A DNA stretch of 64,000 nucleotides, from NCBI GenBank assembly GCA_025964685.1, contig JAOPYG010000009.1, positions 1 to 64,000 on the forward strand, in the 5' to 3' direction. Position numbers and translations under genes: made by a program. Numbering within the stretch: position 1 is the stretch's first letter; each line of letters starts with the position of its first letter. A model generated the notes under the pieces. The model was not told the origin of the DNA, did no database searches, and saw only the letters and a program-made list of their open reading frames with translations. Origin of the DNA: Actinoallomurus sp. (lineage in GTDB: Bacteria > Actinomycetota > Actinomycetes > Streptosporangiales > Streptosporangiaceae). This document shows, piece after piece, positions 42,315 to 50,887 of the stretch.

Positions 42315-45053
42315 TCAAGGAGTGATCTTCAAGGCGTCCACGATTCCGACCGACGTGGTCCTGTTGACGATCTTGATGGTGTGGGTGCCGCCGGCCAGGC
42401 CGCTCTTGGAGTACACGACCTGCTGAGACTGACGCGCGCCGCTCACGTTCAGGTTGACGTTGGCCTGGAACGCGCCGTCGATGTAGACGTCGACGTTGCC
42501 CATGTCGCCGTTCTTCTCCGACAGGTAGTCGATCCCGGTGCCCGTGAAGGTGTACTGCGCCGTCGCTCCGTTCGTGTACGTGTAGTGCACGTCGTCGTTG
42601 TAGTCGCCCAGCCCACGGCCGCCGCTGCCGAACCAGTTGGAGTCGTACGTCAGCGCGGCGTCGTTGACCATCCCGCTCGCGGTCCTGCTCAGGCCCAGCG
42701 TGGAGCTGGTGTTCTTCAGCGACTTGCTGTCCTGGTTGGCCGTGCCCGTCAGGCGCGTGGCGGAGTAGCCGCTCAGCGGCTTGGCGGTCCGCTCCACGAC
42801 GTACACCGTGCCTGCCGCCGTCGGGAAGGTGATCTCTCCGCTGGACGACGTCGTGATGATCGCGTTGTCCGAGACCCGGCGGACCCGTACCTGCTGGGTC
42901 CCCCACGGGTTCACGACCGTGGCCGCGTTGCCGTACAGGCTCTTCAGCCCGACGTACTTGATCTCACCGCCCTCACGCTCGGAGCTGACCTGGAACCCGT
43001 TCTTGGCGAGCAGCGTGAACTTGCCGACGAACGAGGAGTCCGAGGGCACCGCCGGGAACACCCGGATCTTGTCGTTGTAGCTCTGCAGCAGCGATTCGTT
43101 CGTCGCCGACAGGTGCACGCCGAGGTACTCGAACACGCCGTTCGTGTTGGCGGTCAGGCCGTTGGGGAAGTTCTGGTACTTCTGCAGCATCGTCTTCATG
43201 CCGTTGTACGCCTGGTCGCCGAGCCCCAGCCGGGCCGCCTGGATCGCGTCGTTGGCCCACACGTTGTCGTACGGGAACGGCCGCTTGTTCCAGGTGTTGA
43301 CCGCCGTCTGGTAGTCCGGTGCGCCGATCCCGGTCGTGTTGTACGGCCAGATCGCCTCCGACGCGACGTTCTCGTCGTTCCTCGTCTGCGCGATCGGCGG
43401 CGTGTGCGGCAGGTAGGCGCTGCCGTCGGTCGGATACGGCGCCAGGTTGTCGAGGATGCTCTGCCACTGACTCCGCAGGTCGGCGTCCAGGCCGAGGGCC
43501 TGGCTCGCCTGGATGGTGACCGGGAACAGGCTCTTCACCGCGGCCAGGTCGGTGATGGCACCCGGGACGCTCCAGTACGTCTCGTGGGCGTTGCTGCTCG
43601 CCATGGAGTACCTGCCGTTGCCGTCGCGGGTCAGTTTGGCGGCGTAGAACCGCACGATGTCGCGCATGAACGGGTACGCGGTGGTGCGCAGGTAGTTGGT
43701 GTCGTTCGTGTACCGGTACTGCAGGTACATGTTGAACGCGGCCTCGGTGCCGGTGGACAGGATGTTCTTGGTGTAGTCGCTGCCCACGGTCCCCCGCGCG
43801 TTGCCGTCCCAGCCCATGGTCTCGGGCACCCACAGCGCGTCAACGCCGTACCGGGTCTGCGTGTAGGACTTCAGCGCGCCCTGGTTGCGGCTGTAGAGCT
43901 TGTTGAAGACGCTCATCAGGTCGGCGTGGTTGGAGGCGAGGAAGGAGTTGTAGACGTCCCGCTGGTTCCAGTACCAGTAGGCGTTGCTCCACTTCGTCTG
44001 GTCACCGGTCGAGCGGTAGACGCCGTTGATGAAGTGGAACGGGTAGTTGCCGTAGCCACCCGAGGCGATCATGTACGTGGCCAGGTAGTAGATGTTCTCC
44101 ATGTAGTCCGCGTCGCCGGAGCCGTTCGAGTACTGCACGAAGGACTTCTGCCAGAAGCCGTGCCACCAGTTCTTGTAGTTGGTGAACGTCGTTCCGTACC
44201 CGGTGCTCTTGACCGAGGCGAGCTGGGTGCGGGCCTGGGCGACCGAGTCGTGGTTCGAGGCGTTGATCCTGCTGGCAGCGGTGAACCAGATCGTGTAGCT
44301 CGACGACGGCGTGATGTTCAGCCGTACCTTCGAGCCGTTCACCGTCTGGCTGGTGTAGTTCGCGCCCTCGACCGTCGCCGCGAGCGTGTAGCCGAAGTTG
44401 TTCGCGTCGGTCTGCCCACGGCTCAGGCCCACGCCGCTGGAGTCGGCGAAGGTCGAGTAGGTCTTCCAGGTGTTCAGGTCGGGGACGTCGGCGACGTTGG
44501 TGACCGTACCGGGGTCCCACAGGCTCAGGTCCAGCGCCACGCTGGAGACGTTGCTCCGGCTGTCGTCGACATGGATGCCCATGACCTCGGAGTTCGGCGA
44601 CCCCATGATGGTCACCGTGCGGTTGGTGTCGTACTTGGTGGTCAGCACGCCGTCGTACAGCGACAGCCGCTGCTGGTAGGTGGAGTAGCCGGTGTCCATG
44701 CCGGGGTTGGAGTACAGGTTGACCTGGCCGGCCGCGTACGCCGACTGCTCGGACAGGTCGGCGCCGGAGACCTGCATGGTCAGGCCGTTCTGGTTCCAGA
44801 CCATGGCGCCCGTACGGCCGTTGCCGACGGTGAGCCCGTACGCCGGGTTGGTGTTGGCCCGGTTGTAGACGATGTCGTGCTTGGCCAGGTAGTTCGCGTA
44901 GTCGACGTTGAGCGCGCCGGTCGAGCCGTTGAAGGCGGCATCGGTCGTGGACGCCAGGGCCGGGGCGATGGCCACGACGTTGACCGTCCCCGCCACCAGC
45001 GCGAGGGTCGCCAGCAGGCGCCGGATCGATCTGTTCTGCTTTGTGCGGTTCAT
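42315..45053 (-). CDS. secreted GH95-like glycosidase (alpha-fucosidase/galactosidase clan) with binding domain
   Basis: The 912-residue protein has a signal peptide (about 1-35), an N-terminal beta-sandwich (LTVGNGRTGAMVWNQNGLTMQV) and an (alpha/alpha) six-hairpin barrel (ANYWYWNQRDVYNSFLASNHADLM, GVDALWVPETMGWDG, NVASEAIWPYN). A C-terminal beta-sandwich (about 775-912, with FTGTGIDYLSEKNGDMGNVDVYIDG) resembles carbohydrate-binding X2-like modules. The layout suggests a GH95-type inverting enzyme that removes terminal alpha-L-fucose or alpha-L-galactose, but the catalytic residues are not obvious enough to be certain. A GTG at 45068 is an alternative start. Confidence 0.75.
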   Translation of the reverse strand: MNRTKQNRSIRRLLATLALVAGTVNVVAIAPALASTTDAAFNGSTGALNVDYANYLAKHDIVYNRANTNPAYGLTVGNGRTGAMVWNQNGLTMQVSGADLSEQSAYAAGQVNLYSNPGMDTGYSTYQQRLSLYDGVLTTKYDTNRTVTIMGSPNSEVMGIHVDDSRSNVSSVALDLSLWDPGTVTNVADVPDLNTWKTYSTFADSSGVGLSRGQTDANNFGYTLAATVEGANYTSQTVNGSKVRLNITPSSSYTIWFTAASRINASNHDSVAQARTQLASVKSTGYGTTFTNYKNWWHGFWQKSFVQYSNGSGDADYMENIYYLATYMIASGGYGNYPFHFINGVYRSTGDQTKWSNAYWYWNQRDVYNSFLASNHADLMSVFNKLYSRNQGALKSYTQTRYGVDALWVPETMGWDGNARGTVGSDYTKNILSTGTEAAFNMYLQYRYTNDTNYLRTTAYPFMRDIVRFYAAKLTRDGNGRYSMASSNAHETYWSVPGAITDLAAVKSLFPVTIQASQALGLDADLRSQWQSILDNLAPYPTDGSAYLPHTPPIAQTRNDENVASEAIWPYNTTGIGAPDYQTAVNTWNKRPFPYDNVWANDAIQAARLGLGDQAYNGMKTMLQKYQNFPNGLTANTNGVFEYLGVHLSATNESLLQSYNDKIRVFPAVPSDSSFVGKFTLLAKNGFQVSSEREGGEIKYVGLKSLYGNAATVVNPWGTQQVRVRRVSDNAIITTSSSGEITFPTAAGTVYVVERTAKPLSGYSATRLTGTANQDSKSLKNTSSTLGLSRTASGMVNDAALTYDSNWFGSGGRGLGDYNDDVHYTYTNGATAQYTFTGTGIDYLSEKNGDMGNVDVYIDGAFQANVNLNVSGARQSQQVVYSKSGLAGGTHTIKIVNRTTSVGIVDALKITP

Positions 45054-45069
45054 GTCCTCGCCTGCCACG

Positions 45070-46611
45070 TCAGTCCTGAATGAGATCGAACTCTTCCCAT
45101 GGCCCGATGGCCGTGCGGTTCGCGATCAGGGGCGCCGCACCCGCGTTCTCCGCCGTGACGTACTGGTCGTTCGCGTTGGCCCGCAGGCTGACGCTGCCGT
45201 CGCCGTTGTGGATAAGCGCGAACGTCTCCCACTGGCCGATGGCGCCGCGGTTGGCGGCGAGTGGCGCCGCGCCTCCGTTCTCGGCGGTGACGTACTGGTT
45301 GTTGGTGTGGGCCCGCAGGGCGATCGCCCCGCCGCCCTGGTCGATCTCGTCGAACTGCTGCCCGGTGCCGATGGCCGTGCCGGCGGCGATCAGCGGCGTC
45401 GTGCCGTCCGCGGTGACGTACCTGCCGTTGGCGTGGGAGCGCAGGCTGATCACCGCCCCGTTCGGGGGATGCTCGGCGACACCGAGGACGTACGTCAGCT
45501 GGGCGCTGGTGAACTCGGGCTGCAACGTGCTGGACGTCGAGGCCTGGACCTGGAAGCGGCCCGGGGCCGAGACCGTGCCGCCGCATCCGGCGTTGGGCGT
45601 GCCCACGTGCGTGGAGTTGTCCGCGTTGCCGGTCACGGTCCAGTCGCGTACGCCGTTGACGGCGTATCCGTAGCCCATGTGGGCGCCCTGGAGGGTGTTG
45701 CCGGTCACCGAGGCGCCGTAGTTCGTGCCCGTGCCGCAGCCCCAGACCTGCGGGCCCATGGCGATGCCGACCTTGATGAAGGCGCTCTGCGCGTTGATCG
45801 TGTTGCCGGTCACGGTGGTGCCCGTGTAGTTGCCGTTCATGGGCGCGTAGTCGACGAGGTTGATGCCGCCGAGCAGCGTCTGGGTCTTGGCGACGATCGT
45901 GTTGTTCCTGACCGAGGAGCCGGGCGCTCCGAAGATCACGATGCCGCCGTCGGTGGCGTCCTGCACGGTGTTGCCCTCGACCGTGCTGGTGCCGCAGGCC
46001 AGCGAGATGCCGTCGGCCCACGTGCCGCTGGGCGTGGCCGTGCCCGCCGGGCCGATGGTGTTGTTCAGGATCTTCGCGCCCTGGCAGGCGGGGGTGCTGT
46101 TCGTGACGGCGCCCTCGATGAAGTGCAGCGTCGACCAGCTCCGGGTGTCGTGCGCGTAGACGTTCTGCACGGTCTGGCCGGTGCCGGCCGCGCCCATCTC
46201 CATGAGCGCACCGCCGTCGAGCCGGCCGAGGGCGGGACGCCCGCCGTCGATCTGGATGTTCTCCACCGTGATGCCCGGCTGGCCGTTACCGTTGATCGCC
46301 GTGGTGAGCGAACCTCCGACCTTCAGGGTGGCCCGGGTGCCGTCGGTGGGCAGACCCTGGGTCTCGATCACCTGGTTGGGGGCGGTGAAGGTGACCGGAT
46401 TGGTGAGGGTGAAGACCGCTCCGGGACACAGGGCGGCGGTCGCTCCGCTTCCCGTGAGGGCGGCGTTGATGCCGGCTTCGGAACCGGACGGAATGCACGC
46501 CGCGGCGCGCGCGGTGGCCCGGGCACCCGACGCCGTCACCGGCAGTACGAGTGCGGCCGCGGCCACCAGCAGGGATAGGGTTGGGATCGATCTTCCGCGA
46601 GCTGTCATCAC
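45070..46611 (-). CDS. secreted parallel beta-helix protein with fascin-like beta-trefoil domain
   Basis: The 513-residue protein has a signal peptide (about 1-37) and a right-handed beta-helix (about 50-360) with the repeated GNT turns typical of polysaccharide lyases and pectinases (VEGNTVQDATDGGIVIFG, VTGNTINAQS). Residues about 375-513 hold three repeats of about 47 residues containing SLRSHANGRYVTA, ALRAHTNNQYVTAEN and SLRANANDQYVTAEN. This is the fascin-like beta-trefoil that binds sugars. It is the first gene of an operon with the GH95-like gene 16 bases on. No lyase family is clear. Confidence 0.78.
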   Translation of the reverse strand: MMTARGRSIPTLSLLVAAAALVLPVTASGARATARAAACIPSGSEAGINAALTGSGATAALCPGAVFTLTNPVTFTAPNQVIETQGLPTDGTRATLKVGGSLTTAINGNGQPGITVENIQIDGGRPALGRLDGGALMEMGAAGTGQTVQNVYAHDTRSWSTLHFIEGAVTNSTPACQGAKILNNTIGPAGTATPSGTWADGISLACGTSTVEGNTVQDATDGGIVIFGAPGSSVRNNTIVAKTQTLLGGINLVDYAPMNGNYTGTTVTGNTINAQSAFIKVGIAMGPQVWGCGTGTNYGASVTGNTLQGAHMGYGYAVNGVRDWTVTGNADNSTHVGTPNAGCGGTVSAPGRFQVQASTSSTLQPEFTSAQLTYVLGVAEHPPNGAVISLRSHANGRYVTADGTTPLIAAGTAIGTGQQFDEIDQGGGAIALRAHTNNQYVTAENGGAAPLAANRGAIGQWETFALIHNGDGSVSLRANANDQYVTAENAGAAPLIANRTAIGPWEEFDLIQD

Positions 46612-47198
46612 GCGATCCTTCCTGGCGGGGACGGGGATCGTGGCGGGCCGTGAACGTGTGCCGGGCCCTCCGGGTGCGAGGCGGGTAAAACAGGTCGCCG
46701 ACGCACTTTGCTCGGATATTTCACCTTAGTCAAGACTCTTTGCTGATATAGCTGTCAATCTTGCGGGCTTTCTGTCGGAAGTTGCGCCCCTGCCAGGCGT
46801 TTCTCGTCTCCGGCGGCGGGGTCTCGGGGCGCGATCGGGCCCGGATATGAGGGTCCGGGCGCGGTGGCGAGGCCGGCCCTCGCGGGCGATACCTCGGATC
46901 TTTGGCGGGTTCCGAGCCGATGCGGCGTCCCGTACGGGGCGGGCGGTGGCGGCCGTCCGACCCCGCGCGTCGGCGGCGGGCGGCCGGCTGCGCGTGTGGT
47001 GGCGGCTCGGCCCGGGCACGTACGGCGTGAAGGCCGTGCGCCCAGGCATGTTTGGACCACGCTGTTCGACGGGGCCCGGCCGCCTGCGGCAGTCCGCCGC
47101 TGCCGCTGGTACGCCCACGCGGCCCACACCACGAATCCGCCGGCCGATTCCGCCGAGGCACGTGCCTGGACCGCTTCACGCGGGAGGGGGCAGGGGTG
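46612..47198. other. 587-base divergent intergenic region
   Basis: It separates the beta-helix gene (minus) from the disulfide oxidoreductase gene (plus). An AT-rich patch (46705-46760) contains a minus-strand TTGACT box at 46728-46733 that is probably part of the promoter for the glycosidase operon. The rest is very GC-rich; open frames through it have no start signals or domain content. I see nothing else. Confidence 0.5.
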
Positions 47199-48668
47199 AT
47201 GAGCGGAATCCCGGTAGGAGAGGTCCACGACGTCGTGGTCATCGGGGCCGGCCCGGTGGGCCAGAACGTCGCCGACCGTGCCCGCGCGGCCGGGCTCGAC
47301 GTCGCGGTGGTGGAGAGGGAACTAGTCGGCGGCGAGTGCTCCTACTGGGCGTGCGTGCCCAGCAAGGCGATGCTGCGGCCGGTCATCGCCGTCGCCGACG
47401 CCCGCCGGGTCGGCGGCGCGCGTGAGGCCGTCACCGGACGGCTCGACGCGGCCGCGACGTTCACGCGCCGCGACGGCTTCGTGAGCGACTGGGACGACGA
47501 CGGGCAGGCGGGCTGGCTGGACCGCATCGGCGCCACGCTGGTCCGCGGCCACGGACGGCTGGACGGGCCCCGGCGGGTCGCCGTCTCGACGCCCGGCGGC
47601 GGCCGGGTCGCGCTCACCGCCCGGCAGGCGGTGGCCGTCTGCACCGGCAGCCGCGCCGCGCTCCCCGACCTCCCCGGTATGGCGGACGCCCGGCCGTGGA
47701 CCAACCGTGAGGCCACCGACTCCCACACCGTTCCCGGCCGGCTCGCCATCGTCGGTGGCGGCGGCGTCGGCGTGGAGATGGCGAGCGCGTGGCAGGGCCT
47801 CGGGGCCGCGGTCACGCTTCTCGTACGCGGCAAGGGCCTGCTGCCACGGATGGAGCCGTTCGTCGGTGAGCTCGTCGCCCGCGGGCTGACCGAGGCCGGA
47901 GTGGACGTGCGCACCGGTGTCTCCGTCGCCGCGCTGTGCCGTACGGGCGGCACCGGGCCGGTCACCCTGCTGCTGGGCGACGGCGACGAGCTTGAGGCCG
48001 ACGAGGTCCTGTTCGCCACCGGCCGTGCGCCGCTCACCGACGACATCGGCCTGGACACCGTGGGCGTCACCCCCGGATCCTGGCTCGACGTCGACGACAC
48101 CTGCCGGGTGAAGGCCGTCGACGACGGCTGGCTGTACGCGGTCGGGGACGTCAACCACCGTGCCCTGCTCACGCACCAGGGCAAGTACCAGGCGCGCGTC
48201 GCCGGCGACGCGATCGGCGCCCGTGCCGACGGCCGGCCCCTGAACACCGCCCCGTGGGGCGCCCATGCCACCACCGCCGACGCGCGCGCGGTGCCGCAGG
48301 TCTTCTTCTGCGATCCGGAGGCCGCCGCGGTCGGCCTGTCGACCGAGGAGGCAGAGCGGGCCGGGCACCGCGTACAGGCGGTCGACGTCGACCTCGGCCA
48401 GGTCACGGGGGCGGGCCTGTACGCCGACGGCTACCGTGGCCAGGCGCGGATGGTCGTCGACCTCGACCGTGGTCACCTGCTCGGCGTCACCTTCGTCGGC
48501 CCGGGCATCAGCGAACTCCTGCACTCCGCCACGATCGCGGTCGCCGGCGAGATCCCCATCGACCGTCTCTGGCACGCGGTCCCGTGCTTCCCGACGATCA
48601 GCGAGGTCTGGCTGCGCCTCCTGGAGGCCTACCGCGATCAGGGCCCGGCGGAGCACTTCGCGCGCTGA
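47199..48668 (+). CDS. pyridine nucleotide-disulfide oxidoreductase (dihydrolipoamide dehydrogenase/mercuric reductase-like)
   Basis: The 489-residue flavoprotein has the FAD site VVVIGAGPVGQNVADRA, the redox-active disulfide C-x4-C in GGECSYWACVPSKAML, the NAD(P)H site LAIVGGGGVGVEMASAW and the AVGDV FAD ribityl motif. The C-terminal dimerisation domain carries the catalytic His-Glu pair (HAVPCFPTISEVWLRLLE). Without lipoamide or mercury genes nearby it is probably a general quinone or thiol reductase. The ATG at 47199 follows GGGAGGGGG; a GTG lies one codon upstream. Confidence 0.88.
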   Translation: MSGIPVGEVHDVVVIGAGPVGQNVADRARAAGLDVAVVERELVGGECSYWACVPSKAMLRPVIAVADARRVGGAREAVTGRLDAAATFTRRDGFVSDWDDDGQAGWLDRIGATLVRGHGRLDGPRRVAVSTPGGGRVALTARQAVAVCTGSRAALPDLPGMADARPWTNREATDSHTVPGRLAIVGGGGVGVEMASAWQGLGAAVTLLVRGKGLLPRMEPFVGELVARGLTEAGVDVRTGVSVAALCRTGGTGPVTLLLGDGDELEADEVLFATGRAPLTDDIGLDTVGVTPGSWLDVDDTCRVKAVDDGWLYAVGDVNHRALLTHQGKYQARVAGDAIGARADGRPLNTAPWGAHATTADARAVPQVFFCDPEAAAVGLSTEEAERAGHRVQAVDVDLGQVTGAGLYADGYRGQARMVVDLDRGHLLGVTFVGPGISELLHSATIAVAGEIPIDRLWHAVPCFPTISEVWLRLLEAYRDQGPAEHFAR

Positions 48669-48711
48669 GGGGCGGATGGCAGACTTGGGCTCGCCGAGCC
48701 AAGGAGCTTTC

Positions 48712-49923
48712 GTGAGCAGGGAAGCGTTCCGGACAGGCAGTACCTACGACAACGTCTACTTTCTGTTCCTCGATGCCTCCGGCTACTCCAGCATCGTGCG
48801 TCTCAACCCGCGGGACCGGGCGGCGCACGCCTTCGACCGGCTACGCGACCGGGTCGTCGCGCGGGTGACCCGGCTGGCCGAAGAGCACGGCTGCGCACGC
48901 GCGGTGCTGTGGAGCTGGCGTGGAGACGGCGGTTTCCTGGTCATCCACGACGACAACGAGAGCATCGCCCGTGACATCGCGCTGAAGGCGGCGCGGTACG
49001 TCCTGACCGTCGACCTTCCGGAGCTACGGGAGGAGCTCAGGCCGGCCGAGCTGCGAGGTGAGCTGCACATCCGGATGGCGGTGCACAAGGGCCCGATCCG
49101 GTACGCCGTCGAGAACGACACGGGCGCGATCCACTCACCCGACATCAACTTCGCCGCGCACCTGGAGGAGGTGACGCCCCGCGACTGCCTGGCCATCTCC
49201 GAGGACGTCCACCGCGTCGCGGGCGACTTCGCGGAGCTGTTCGAGCCCGTCGGCGTCTTCGAGGGCGAGAACATCTATTTGATGCGTCCGTGCGACGGGA
49301 CGAGCGACGGCAGGACAGCCTGGCTGAGAACGGCCGGGCTGGCGCGCCGGGTGCCGGTCCAGGCGTACGCCCAGCGGCCGAGCCAGCACGAGAAGGCTCG
49401 GCTCATCGACGCCGCCACCAGCGAGATCGTCGACCTGGGCACTGCCCTGAACACCTGTGCGGGCTATCTCGTCACGACCGAACGCCCGGCCATCTTCCGC
49501 GACGCCGTGCTGGAGTTCTTCCGGCGGGGCGGCATCTACCGTTGCGTGCTGCTGGACCCGGCCGGCGAGGCCGTCCAGATCTACTCCAGGCTTCGCCGGG
49601 AGGACCTCTCGGTGAAGATCAAGGGATCACTGGCGAAGTTCGCCCGGTTCAAGGAGCGCTTCGGCGCGGCGGCGGACGGGCTGCACGTCTACCAGACCGA
49701 TGAGTTCCCCGGAATGGCCGCGTTGTGCGTCGACCTCCGCTCGCCGCAGGCGCTGGTGTTGTACTCGCCGTACCTGCTCGGCACCCGCACGACCACGCCC
49801 GTCGTCGAGCGAGCCGACATGCCCCACTACCTGGCCGGCTCGGACTCCGGTCCGCTCTTCACCACCCTCACCGAGGTGATCGGAGACGCGATCAACGACG
49901 ACGTGGTGCACCGCGTCCTGTGA
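48712..49923 (+). CDS. class III nucleotidyl cyclase-like protein with C-terminal DUF5919-like domain
   Basis: A GTG at 48712 with AAGGAG six bases upstream starts a 403-residue protein. Residues about 12-190 resemble a class III cyclase domain: metal Asp in FLFLDASGYSS, second Asp in WRGDGGFLVI, and INFAAHLEEVTPRDCLAIS at the place of the N-x-A-x-R-L motif, with the usual Arg replaced by His. Residues about 235-403 (SEIVDLGTALNTCAGYLV, YRCVLLDPAGEAVQIYSRL) resemble a DUF5919-type domain. Its end overlaps the nucleosidase gene tail to tail by 32 bases. An earlier ATG at 48676 is possible. Confidence 0.65.
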   Translation: MSREAFRTGSTYDNVYFLFLDASGYSSIVRLNPRDRAAHAFDRLRDRVVARVTRLAEEHGCARAVLWSWRGDGGFLVIHDDNESIARDIALKAARYVLTVDLPELREELRPAELRGELHIRMAVHKGPIRYAVENDTGAIHSPDINFAAHLEEVTPRDCLAISEDVHRVAGDFAELFEPVGVFEGENIYLMRPCDGTSDGRTAWLRTAGLARRVPVQAYAQRPSQHEKARLIDAATSEIVDLGTALNTCAGYLVTTERPAIFRDAVLEFFRRGGIYRCVLLDPAGEAVQIYSRLRREDLSVKIKGSLAKFARFKERFGAAADGLHVYQTDEFPGMAALCVDLRSPQALVLYSPYLLGTRTTTPVVERADMPHYLAGSDSGPLFTTLTEVIGDAINDDVVHRVL

Positions 49924-50860
49924 CCACCGCCAGATACGGCAGCAGTCGTTCCAGGACCGTGGCGGCGTTCTCGGCGGCGATCACATGGAAGGAGTCGTCC
50001 TTGACGATGTCCGCCTGGTCGGAGATCCCGCGGATGGACGACCAGCCCACCACGGGATTCTCGTCGCTCACCTGCTCATAGAACGCCTGAGCGATCCCGC
50101 CGGCCTCGGTCTCCAGCGCCAGCGTCTTGTCGTTGACGGTGCCGAGATAGTCGCGGATGGCGGAGTGGTCGTCGGCGACGACCGCGTCCCCCGAGCCGAT
50201 CGGCCCGGTGAGGACGGTGAACGGCCTCTCGCCGCCGGCCGGGTCTCGTCCGGTGAGACGCAGCGGGTACGGGTGGTCGGCCAAGAAGGCGTTGACGCAG
50301 CGCACGACCGCGGGGGGCACCTGGAGGTTCTGCCCCCGCCGCCGCACTCCGTGAGGCGTCTCCTTGCGCAGGTCGTAGTAGACGACCCCTTGGGCGATGA
50401 CGACGTCCCCGAGGGCGAGGTCGGCATGGATCCCGCCCGCGATGCCGACGAGGACGATGACCGCCGGGGCGTAGGTGTCGCGGATCCGCTGGAACGCCAC
50501 CGCGGCCGAACGCTGGCCCGGCTGGACGGCCTGGATCGCGACGACGCCGAGGTCCGCTTCGTCAATGGCGATCCGTGCCTCGTGGCAACGCCGGCCGTCG
50601 GGAAACGTCTCCTCGTGGTAGTCACCGTGGCGCCGGAGCATCGCCGTGACCGCCGCGGTCTCCTCACTGAGCGCGGTGATGACCCCTACGTCCCAGGATC
50701 CGGTCCTCCGCCGGGACGCGTCGTCCACCGAGTCCCGTTCGCCGGGCGGTGGCGTGGCCTGGACGTGCGCGTTCGGCCCGATCGCGGTGTTCCCCTGGAA
50801 ACTGATGCCACCGCTCCCATTGCTGATGACGCCATAGTTCTGTCGCGGCAGTTCATTCAT
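49892..50860 (-). CDS. MTAN/phosphorylase-superfamily nucleosidase effector with N-terminal signalling-like motif
   Basis: The 322-residue protein has a nucleoside phosphorylase/MTAN fold from about residue 58 (GVITALSEETAAVTAML). IVLVGIAGGIHADLALGDVVIA is the glycine-rich purine site, ALETEAGGIAQAF carries the substrate Glu, and WSSIRGISDQAD carries the catalytic Asp. It should cleave a nucleoside or nucleotide N-glycosidic bond. Residues 8-34 form a separate motif, NYG-x4-GSG-x-I followed by x2-QG-x-TA-x-GPNA, then a disordered Pro-rich linker. The same motif ends the membrane protein encoded upstream, so the two products probably assemble through it. The gene is 27 bases downstream of that gene. 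Confidence 0.8.
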   Translation of the reverse strand: MNELPRQNYGVISNGSGGISFQGNTAIGPNAHVQATPPPGERDSVDDASRRRTGSWDVGVITALSEETAAVTAMLRRHGDYHEETFPDGRRCHEARIAIDEADLGVVAIQAVQPGQRSAAVAFQRIRDTYAPAVIVLVGIAGGIHADLALGDVVIAQGVVYYDLRKETPHGVRRRGQNLQVPPAVVRCVNAFLADHPYPLRLTGRDPAGGERPFTVLTGPIGSGDAVVADDHSAIRDYLGTVNDKTLALETEAGGIAQAFYEQVSDENPVVGWSSIRGISDQADIVKDDSFHVIAAENAATVLERLLPYLAVVTGRGAPRRR

Positions 50861-50887
50861 CGACGGCCCTTTCGACGGCGGACATCG

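Noticed and set aside
42219-45083. 954-codon plus-strand open frame antisense to the GH95-like gene
   Set aside because: The composition is typical of a GC shadow frame; the minus-strand frame has a signal peptide and recognisable domains.
46730-47242. Open frames in the region before the disulfide oxidoreductase
   Set aside because: They are Arg/Pro-rich with no start signals or domain features and overlap a likely promoter region.
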